Assembly: GCA_028293265.1 (NCBI GenBank)
Contig: JAQGPB010000573.1
Span: 1 to 5,542, forward strand
Origin: Pedosphaera sp.
GTDB taxonomy: Bacteria > Verrucomicrobiota > Verrucomicrobiae > Limisphaerales > Pedosphaeraceae
Length of the DNA: 5,542 nucleotides
Direction: 5' to 3'
Below are positions 1-4,647 of this stretch, in pieces (the stretch's first letter is position 1; each line of letters opens with the position of its first letter). The notes below the pieces were generated by a model, which did not search any database, was not told where the DNA came from, and was given only the letters and a program-made list of their open reading frames with translations. The translations under genes were made by a program, and so were the position numbers.

Positions 1-12
1 AAAAACTATTTT

Positions 13-1464
13 ATGAACAAAACCCTGTTCCTCAGTCCTCCGTCCTTTGACGGTTTTGATGGCGGCGCCGGCGCGCGCTATCAGGCCAAGCGCGAAATCC
101 GCTCTTTCTGGTATCCCACCTGGCTCGCGCAACCCGCCGCCCTCGTGCCCAACAGCAAGCTGATGGATTGCCAGCCGCACGATATTGACGTCAAAACCTG
201 CCTCGCCGAGGCCAAGAATTACGACCACGTCATCATCCACACCTCCACGCCGTCGCTGCGGAACGACGCCAAGGTCGCCGAAGCCATCAAGTCGCAGAAG
301 CCCGCCACGACAATCGGCTTCGTCGGCGCGCACGCAGCAGTGTTGCCCACCGAGACGCTGAAGGCTTCCCCCGCGATTGACTGGGTTGGCCGCAAGGAAT
401 TCGATTTCACCTGCAAGGAAGTCGCCGACGGCCGCCCGATCGGCGAAGTCAGCGGCCTTTCATACCGCAAAGACGGCAAGGTCGTCCACAACCCCGAGCG
501 CGAACTCATCCACGACATGGACTCGCTCCCCTGGGTGACCGACGTCTATAAGCGCGATCTGCAGATCGAAAAATATTCCATCGGCTACCTCAAGGACCCG
601 TATGTGTCGCTTTACACCGGGCGCGGCTGCCCGGCGCAATGCACCTTCTGCCTCTGGCCGCAAACCATCGGCGGACACAAATACCGCGTCCGCTCCGCGG
701 AAAATGTCGCCGCGGAAATGGCCCACGCCAAAAAACTTTTCCCGCAGGTGCAGGAATTTTTCTTCGATGACGACACCTTCACCGCGAACCTCCCGCGCGC
801 CCGCGAGATCGCCACACAGCTCAAGCCCCTCGGCCTCACCTGGTCGTGCAACAGCCGCGCGAACGTCAATTACGAGACCATCAAGCACATGAAAGATTGC
901 GGCCTGCGCCTCTTTCTCGTCGGTTACGAATCCGGCAACCAGGAAATTTTGAACCGCATCAAGAAAGGCATCCAGCTTGAGGAAGCCAAGCAGTTCACCA
1001 AACATTGCAAGGAACTCGGCGTCATCATCCATGGCACCTTCATCCTTGGCCTGCCCGTCGAAACCAAGGAAACCATCGAGCAAACCATTCAGTACGCGAT
1101 GGATCTCGACGTCTTCAGCATCCAGGTCTCGCTCGCCGCGCCCTATCCCGGCACCGAGCTTTACGAGATGGCCCGCCAAAACGGCTGGTTCGCCAAGAAA
1201 GACAAGACCGACATCGTCCACGACGACGGCCTCCAGCAATCCACGCTCGAATATCCCGGCCTGAGCAAGGAAGAAATCTTTGAATCCGTGGACCGTTTCT
1301 ACCGCACCTATTATCTGCGCCCGAAACCCATCCTCCGCATCATCAAAACGATGCTCGAGGACAAGGACGTCTGCGTCCGCCGCCTCCGCGAAGGCTACGA
1401 ATTCTTCCGCACCCTCAATCAGCGGAAAAAGGACGCGGCCACGGCGGCAGCGGCGGCGGCCTGA
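13..1464 (+). CDS. hpnJ: Hopanoid biosynthesis radical SAM protein HpnJ (cyclitol ether formation)
   Basis: A 483-residue B12-binding-type radical SAM enzyme. The N-terminus (SPPSFDGFDGGAG, then SFWYPTWLAQPAALVP) is what I recognise as HpnJ. Residues about 1-150 form the cobalamin-binding-like Rossmann region. The radical SAM core follows, with the [4Fe-4S]-binding CxxxCxxC at C206, C210 and C213, then FFFDDDTF (249-256) and GYESGNQEIL, both typical of the B12-radical SAM class. From family knowledge, HpnJ acts after HpnI and HpnK to turn the glucosamine group on bacteriohopanetetrol into the cyclitol ether head group; Burkholderia genetics supports this. Length matches the family. The last residues are an unusual poly-alanine tail (KKDAATAAAAAA). 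Only 12 bases lie upstream in the window and they hold no Shine-Dalgarno sequence, but the start fits the conserved N-terminus. The gene's own hopanoid neighbours, if any, would lie to the left, outside the window. Confidence 0.9.
   Translation: MNKTLFLSPPSFDGFDGGAGARYQAKREIRSFWYPTWLAQPAALVPNSKLMDCQPHDIDVKTCLAEAKNYDHVIIHTSTPSLRNDAKVAEAIKSQKPATTIGFVGAHAAVLPTETLKASPAIDWVGRKEFDFTCKEVADGRPIGEVSGLSYRKDGKVVHNPERELIHDMDSLPWVTDVYKRDLQIEKYSIGYLKDPYVSLYTGRGCPAQCTFCLWPQTIGGHKYRVRSAENVAAEMAHAKKLFPQVQEFFFDDDTFTANLPRAREIATQLKPLGLTWSCNSRANVNYETIKHMKDCGLRLFLVGYESGNQEILNRIKKGIQLEEAKQFTKHCKELGVIIHGTFILGLPVETKETIEQTIQYAMDLDVFSIQVSLAAPYPGTELYEMARQNGWFAKKDKTDIVHDDGLQQSTLEYPGLSKEEIFESVDRFYRTYYLRPKPILRIIKTMLEDKDVCVRRLREGYEFFRTLNQRKKDAATAAAAAA
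1436..1461 (+). repeat. GCG/GGC triplet-rich run encoding the HpnJ poly-alanine tail
   Basis: A low-complexity, nearly pure G/C stretch of GCG, GCC and GCA codons at the very end of hpnJ encodes AATAAAAAA, just before the TGA at 1462-1464. The alanine run lies beyond the recognisable domain, so it is probably a disordered or helical add-on produced by triplet expansion. GGCC at both ends of the run (1437-1440 and 1458-1461) could pair, but no T tract follows, so I do not call a terminator. Confidence 0.7.
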
Positions 1465-1490
1465 TGTCATGAGCATGCAAGCCACAAACC

Positions 1491-1519
1491 TTGCCTGAGT
1501 TGGAAAATCATTCTATTTT
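1491..1519 (+). promoter_or_regulatory. Candidate sigma70-type promoter of the hicB-like gene
   Basis: TTGCCT (1491-1496) and TATTTT (1514-1519) are separated by exactly 17 bases, matching TTGACA/TATAAT at 4 of 6 positions each. The -10 box ends only five bases before the ATG at 1525, so transcription would begin at or next to the start codon and give a leaderless or nearly leaderless mRNA. GGAG at 1520-1523 is one base from the ATG, too close to act as a normal ribosome site. Pattern match only. Confidence 0.4.
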
Positions 1520-1524
1520 GGAGC

Positions 1525-1743
1525 ATGACGTTTCCGCTAACCGCCTATATTGAAGCCGCGCTTGAACTTGCCCGCTATGACAAGCTCGAAGACGGTTCTT
1601 TCGCCGGGGAAATTCCAAAGTTGAAGGGTATCGCCGCATTTGGCTCATCCCTCCGGGAATGTGAAAATGAACTGAGATCAACCTTGGAAGACTGGATTTT
1701 GGTCGGTTTGAGGCTTGGCCATAAACTGCCGGTGCCAAGTTGA
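1525..1743 (+). CDS. hicB: HicB-family antitoxin-like protein, apparently without HicA
   Basis: A 72-residue protein with the pattern of short type II HicB antitoxins: LTAYIEAAL-LARYDKLEDGSFAGEIP (5-31), a variable turn with G35, then SLRECENELRSTLEDWILVGLRLGHKLPV (42-70). HicB proteins fold as a partial RNase H-like domain that binds and blocks the HicA mRNA interferase. This one is the minimal form, with no added helix-turn-helix or ribbon-helix-helix domain. It ends at PVPS*, a few residues short of the PVLxGIDLN-type end of many relatives. No HicA-like ORF lies in the 60 bases upstream or the 174 bases downstream, so it is either solitary or acts with a toxin elsewhere. It stands apart from hpnJ, with its own candidate promoter, and its base composition is less GC-rich than its neighbours, which would fit mobile or recently gained DNA. 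Family call good; antitoxin activity inferred. Confidence 0.75.
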   Translation: MTFPLTAYIEAALELARYDKLEDGSFAGEIPKLKGIAAFGSSLRECENELRSTLEDWILVGLRLGHKLPVPS

Positions 1744-1764
1744 GTCCATCATCAACCGCACGAT

Positions 1765-1800
1765 TTCAGTCAATGAATGGAATTCCTTATAATGCCATTC
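1765..1800 (+). promoter_or_regulatory. Candidate promoter/operator upstream of the FAD monooxygenase
   Basis: A perfect TATAAT lies at 1788-1793, with only a poor -35 (TTCAGT, 1765-1770, 3 of 6) at 17-base spacing. A perfect 6-bp inverted repeat, GAATGG (1775-1780) and CCATTC (1795-1800), brackets the -10 box with a 14-base gap. This is a plausible site for a dimeric regulator that would cover the promoter; a weak -35 with a symmetric site is typical of regulated promoters. The implied 5' leader to the ATG at 1918 is about 115 bases. I see no known riboswitch in it. Confidence 0.3.
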
Positions 1801-1907
1801 CCGGCGCAATGCACTTTTCAGAGCGGTAACCTCGTTTTCCCAGCCCTCTCAAGCTTTCCCTAAAAAATCCACTGGCGGCCCGGCCCGTTCAGCACGAAAT
1901 TAAGGCT

Positions 1908-1912
1908 GGAGG
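1908..1912 (+). promoter_or_regulatory. Ribosome binding site GGAGG of the monooxygenase gene
   Basis: A GGAGG core sits five bases before the ATG at 1918. It is the only textbook Shine-Dalgarno sequence among the gene starts in this window, and it fixes the start of the monooxygenase. Confidence 0.75.
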
Positions 1913-1917
1913 CCTTT

Positions 1918-3216
1918 ATGCGACGTCATGAGCAAACTGAAGTCCTGGTGGTCGGAGCCGGCCCAGTTGGAATGTTTACCGCGCTCCGCCTGGCCGAAAA
2001 CGGCATCCGGGTGCAGTTGATTGACCAGGAGTCCGGCACCGCCGGGCGCAGCTACGCCTGCGCCTTGCATCCGCGCACGCTCCAGTTGATGAACGAGGCC
2101 GGCATTGCCCAGGACGCGATCAAGCTCGGGCGCCGCATGGACAAGCTCGCGTTTTACGACAGCACCATCCGGCGCGCGGAGCTCGATTTTTCCCGCTTGC
2201 CGGTGGAGTTTCCCTTTGTGCTCGCCTTGGAGCAAAGCGCCCTCGAAGACCTGCTCGCGGCCAAACTCCGGGAGCGGGCCGGCCTCGAGATCCGTTGGAA
2301 CCACCGGCTGGCAGATTTGACCCTCGCCGACGACGGCGTCACCGCCACCATTGACGAAATGGACATGAGCGGCAAAGGCTACGTCATCCCCGATTTTGAG
2401 ATGGAGGTAAAAAAAACCATTTCCGACCGCGCCGTTTTCGTCGTGGGCACGGACGGCCTTGGCTCCGTCGTGCGACAACGGCTGAACCTCGATTTCCAGT
2501 GCGCGGGCGGGCCTCAACTTTTTGTGCTTTACGATTTTGAAACGGACGAGCTTCCGTCAGAAGCGAAAATCGTCCTGAACCAGCACACCGCCGGAGCGCT
2601 CTGGCCATTTCCCGGGAACAAAGCCCGCTGGTGCTTCCAATGGCTGCCGGCCGATGAGCCGCCAGACGACCTGCCGGAAAAAGTCCGCACCCGGCTCCTC
2701 GTGGCTGAAGCGCCCGGCCCCGGAAAGCCGTGGCATCGTCACCTGCAAAAACTGCTCGACGAGCGCGCGCCCTGGTTTCACGGCCGCATCCAGGACATCG
2801 TCTGGGCCGAAGACATGCCCTGCGAGCACCGCCTCGCCCGGCGGTTTGGCCGCGACCGCGCCTGGCTTGCGGGCGATGCCGCCCACCAGACCGGGCCCAT
2901 CGCCATGCAAAGCATGAACCTCGGCCTCGCCGAAGCCGCCGACCTCGCCGCCAAACTCACCCAAATATTGCGCGAAAACGGTTCGCCAGACTTGCTGGAA
3001 ACCTACAACCTCGAACACCGTCTCGAATGGGAACAATTGCTTGGCTGGAAAAACGGTCCCCAGCCCGGCGCGACCACCAACGAATGGGTCCGCGAACATT
3101 CCGCAAATTTACCCGCCTGCATCCCGGCATCCGGCCAGGAACTCGCCCTCCTCCTCCGTCAATTGGGCCTCGAATTCGAACCCGCCACCCCGCAATTTAC
3201 GAACGCGAGTTTATAA
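1918..3216 (+). CDS. FAD-dependent monooxygenase, class A (PHBH/UbiH/aromatic hydroxylase type)
   Basis: A 432-residue flavoprotein with all three FAD signatures of group A monooxygenases. The dinucleotide-binding GxGxxG is VVGAGPVG (11-18) after a beta strand. The DG motif is GTDGLGSVVR (177-186), a variant of the usual GADGxxSxVR. The GD motif is GDAAHQTGP (319-327), followed by NLGLAEAADLAAKL. RSYACALHPRTLQLM (44-58) matches the HPRT segment of aromatic hydroxylases. These enzymes use NAD(P)H and O2 to make a C4a-hydroperoxyflavin that hydroxylates phenols, quinone precursors or polyketide-like rings. The substrate here cannot be read from sequence. There is no signal peptide, and the thioredoxin-like C-terminal domain of phenol hydroxylases is absent, so it is probably a soluble cytoplasmic enzyme. 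An eight-A run (2409-2416) at codons 164-167 is a slippage-prone spot, yet the frame stays intact. It stands alone between non-oxygenase genes, so no pathway can be assigned. Confidence 0.85.
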   Translation: MRRHEQTEVLVVGAGPVGMFTALRLAENGIRVQLIDQESGTAGRSYACALHPRTLQLMNEAGIAQDAIKLGRRMDKLAFYDSTIRRAELDFSRLPVEFPFVLALEQSALEDLLAAKLRERAGLEIRWNHRLADLTLADDGVTATIDEMDMSGKGYVIPDFEMEVKKTISDRAVFVVGTDGLGSVVRQRLNLDFQCAGGPQLFVLYDFETDELPSEAKIVLNQHTAGALWPFPGNKARWCFQWLPADEPPDDLPEKVRTRLLVAEAPGPGKPWHRHLQKLLDERAPWFHGRIQDIVWAEDMPCEHRLARRFGRDRAWLAGDAAHQTGPIAMQSMNLGLAEAADLAAKLTQILRENGSPDLLETYNLEHRLEWEQLLGWKNGPQPGATTNEWVREHSANLPACIPASGQELALLLRQLGLEFEPATPQFTNASL

Positions 3217-3251
3217 CCAAATCCTCACGGCCTCAAAGCCCGTCATGTGAT

Positions 3252-3294
3252 TGCCTAGGGTGAAGCGCGTCGCGCAAGCGGTTTTCTCCAGGCA
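3252..3294. repeat. Imperfect inverted repeat enclosing a GCGCG/CGCGC palindrome
   Basis: TGCCT plus GG (3252-3259, one bulged A at 3257) pairs with CCAGGCA (3288-3294). Inside lies the palindrome GCGCG-T-CGCGC (3265-3275), whose one-base centre means it reads as a dyad in DNA rather than a hairpin loop. Only TTT follows the right arm, 36 bases after the monooxygenase stop, so it is at best a weak terminator for that gene. Confidence 0.35.
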
Positions 3295-3366
3295 TTTCGA
3301 GTGATTTGTAAAGCTCGCGCAGCGCCAGTCGGTGTTCTTTATTATCTCATGGCGCAACGTGTGCAA

Positions 3367-3397
3367 CTCCAGCGCTCCAGCGCCCGTCCCGACGGGC
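3367..3397. repeat. Tandem CTCCAGCG pair leading into two consecutive palindromes
   Basis: CTCCAGCG occurs twice head to tail (3367-3382). Over the same bases GCGCT-CC-AGCGC (3372-3383) is a palindrome, and it runs directly into a second, GCCCGTC-CC-GACGGGC (3382-3397), a perfect 7-bp arm pair. Both palindromes have the same CC centre and they share two bases. This compact, symmetric layout looks like a REP-type element rather than coding sequence. Whether it recurs in the genome cannot be seen here. Confidence 0.5.
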
Positions 3398-3440
3398 TTG
3401 GTGTCCGTGCCTAAGCCCCGGTCTGCGCGCAGGACACCGA
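3398..3440. repeat. Inverted repeat TTGGTGTCC / GGACACCGA with 25-base loop
   Basis: Perfect 7-bp arms GGTGTCC (3400-3406) and GGACACC (3432-3438) extend to nine pairs if a G-T pair is allowed (3398-3406 with 3432-3440). The arms begin immediately after the preceding palindromes, so the whole stretch 3367-3440 reads as one structured unit. Confidence 0.45.
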
Positions 3441-3463
3441 ACCTCCCCCGCCCACATTTAAAA

Positions 3464-3483
3464 CGATGGCTGATGAAACCAGC
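3464..3483 (-). terminator. Very weak terminator-like hairpin after the LTxxQ gene
   Basis: On the minus strand, GCTG-GTTTCAT-CAGC (3483-3469) is followed four bases later by TTTT, about 25 bases past the stop codon. The stem is only four pairs, so this is a poor intrinsic terminator, noted because nothing better is present. Confidence 0.15.
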
Positions 3484-3508
3484 AGGCGCATCTCAGGTCA
3501 CTCAAGTC

Positions 3509-4528
3509 TTATTTGGCCGGTGCGAACATCTTCGCCGCCATTTGCATCCCGGCTTTTTGAAGCGCCTGCTGGCTGTTGAGATACTTTTCGAAAGCTGCGG
3601 CCTGGTCCGGCGGCAAAATGCCCAGCGCGCGGGCCAGGTATTGCTGATTCAATTTTTCCTGCTCCTGGAAAAAGCCGTTCATCTTGTCCTCAGTGAGCAT
3701 CGAGGAAAAATCGCCGTCGAACTTGGACTTGTCGGACAGATCCGTGGTGAACTTGAAATTTTGCCGCTCTTGCGTCATCGCCTGGATCAACTGTTCTTCC
3801 TGGTCCCCGGTGAGCGCCCCCGGCCCGCTGCCCAATTGGTCTTTGAAACCGCTGACGGCATTCCGCTCGCCCATAGATTTTTCATAGGTCTGAAACTGCG
3901 CAAAATTGTCATCACCCAGGAATTCCTTCATCTTCGCGTCCGCCGCCTCTCCCTGCATTTTGATTTGCTGGACGAGATCCGCCTTCTGGGCGGCATCCAG
4001 ATCACCGGATAGCATGGACATCCCCAGGTCTGCCGCTCCCAGTTGCTTGTTCAGGATCATGTCCTTCAACGCGGATGATTGTTCGGGTGTCAGGTGCGCG
4101 TCGGCAAAAAACTTCCCATAGTTCTTGTCAACACTGCCGCTGAGCGCAGCTTTCTGCTGGTTCTTGATCATCTCCCGCATTTCAGGGTTCTTGAACATCT
4201 CTGCCAATGGATTGGCAGGTCTGGCATTGGCCGGATTGGAAGCCAGGTCGCCAGCCGTCTGGTTCGTTCGGGTTTCTTGAAGCTTTCGCCTGATCTCGGC
4301 CGCCGCGTTGATGGTGGCCTCCGAGTCAGCCCGCGTCTTTTTCAACTGGTCGCGCAGTTGGGTCGCTTGACTCTGTTGCACTTCCAGGCTGGATTGCAAC
4401 TCGCCTGCCTTTTGCTGGAGGGCGCCCGCTTCCGCCTTCGCCTGGCTCGCCTTGTAGGTTTGCCTCAGATAGAGGCCGCCAAAAACAATGACAATGGCCA
4501 ACATGACTCCCAAGGCTATATTTTTCAT
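3509..4528 (-). CDS. Membrane-anchored coiled-coil protein with three LTxxQ-like motifs, function unknown
   Basis: A 339-residue protein. Residues 4-21 (NIALGVMLAIVIVFGGLY) form one uncleaved-looking N-terminal membrane anchor, so the rest probably faces the periplasm. Residues 23-88 are rich in Q, K, E, A and L and look like a coiled coil. A low-complexity N/A/P linker (97-107) follows. The C-terminal domain carries LTPEQ (146-150), LTGDQ (239-243) and LPPDQ (305-309); EFLGDDNFAQFQTYEKS (202-218) and AAFEKYLNSQQ resemble the repeat unit of Spy/CpxP-like LTxxQ helical proteins. Spy and CpxP are periplasmic chaperones or stress sensors, but they are short and not anchored, so the same role is only a possibility. 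I chose the ATG at 4526-4528 because the membrane anchor follows at once. A TTG in frame at 4621 would add 31 atypical residues and run into the divergent promoter. No good Shine-Dalgarno sequence precedes the chosen start. Confidence 0.7.
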   Translation of the reverse strand: MKNIALGVMLAIVIVFGGLYLRQTYKASQAKAEAGALQQKAGELQSSLEVQQSQATQLRDQLKKTRADSEATINAAAEIRRKLQETRTNQTAGDLASNPANARPANPLAEMFKNPEMREMIKNQQKAALSGSVDKNYGKFFADAHLTPEQSSALKDMILNKQLGAADLGMSMLSGDLDAAQKADLVQQIKMQGEAADAKMKEFLGDDNFAQFQTYEKSMGERNAVSGFKDQLGSGPGALTGDQEEQLIQAMTQERQNFKFTTDLSDKSKFDGDFSSMLTEDKMNGFFQEQEKLNQQYLARALGILPPDQAAAFEKYLNSQQALQKAGMQMAAKMFAPAK

Positions 4529-4584
4529 GTGATGCCAGTCTGCAATACAATTCTGTCCGCGTAAATGCCGGGTTTCGGTTTTTT

Positions 4585-4604
4585 GCAACTTAGGAATTGG
4601 TTGC
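4585..4604. promoter_or_regulatory. Possible operator: inverted repeat GCAAC-N10-GTTGC
   Basis: GCAAC (4585-4589) and GTTGC (4600-4604) are perfect 5-bp arms with a 10-base gap, and the right arm overlaps the -35 box of the rightward promoter. The site lies between two divergent genes, a common place for a shared regulator. Five-base arms arise easily by chance. Confidence 0.2.
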
Positions 4605-4629
4605 CACGAGGTGATTTTCAAGCCATAAT
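4601..4629 (+). promoter_or_regulatory. Strong sigma70-like promoter of the downstream radical SAM gene
   Basis: TTGCCA (4601-4606) and CATAAT (4624-4629) each match the consensus at 5 of 6 positions and are separated by the ideal 17 bases. It is the best promoter match I found in the window. Transcription would start near 4636, leaving a leader of about 12 bases before the ATG at 4648 with no Shine-Dalgarno sequence. The promoter supports that start codon and rules out the upstream ATG at 4628, which lies within the -10 box. Confidence 0.6.
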
Positions 4630-4647
4630 GGGGAACGTTTCTTTAGC

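Larger units (their letters stand above)
3217..3508. other. 292-base intergenic region between convergent genes, rich in inverted repeats
   Basis: This gap separates the 3' ends of the convergent monooxygenase (+) and LTxxQ-protein (-) genes. I see no credible complete gene. It holds several G/C-rich palindromes (annotated separately), a 37-codon open stretch on the minus strand at 3233-3346 that may be a gene remnant, and no classic stem plus T-tract terminator. Such a block between convergent genes fits a REP-like or structured-RNA element that could double as a two-way transcription end; this is inference. Confidence 0.5.

Noticed and set aside
460..1485. 341-codon open frame antisense to hpnJ
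   Set aside because: Mirror frame of a GC-rich gene; hydrophobic and valine/glutamate/aspartate-rich with no recognisable motif, while the forward frame is an unmistakable HpnJ.
1773..1829. 18-codon ORF after hicB, considered as a HicA remnant
   Set aside because: No HicA signature (no GSHH-type motif or basic helix), no ribosome binding site; likely chance.
1744..1917. Intrinsic terminator for hicB
   Set aside because: No stem followed by a T tract; the only symmetric element brackets the TATAAT and is better read as an operator.
1900..3099. Minus-strand open frames of 205 and 180 codons opposite the monooxygenase
   Set aside because: They shadow a gene with three conserved FAD motifs and a good ribosome binding site; no motifs of their own.
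3332..4564. Plus-strand open frames of 226 and 161 codons opposite the LTxxQ gene
   Set aside because: Arginine/leucine-rich shadow products. The minus-strand protein has a coherent anchor, coiled coil and repeated motifs.
4529..4621. TTG start at 4621 for the LTxxQ gene, adding 31 residues
   Set aside because: The added residues are polar and cysteine/histidine-containing, would displace the membrane anchor from the N-terminus, and the DNA is better explained as a divergent promoter region.
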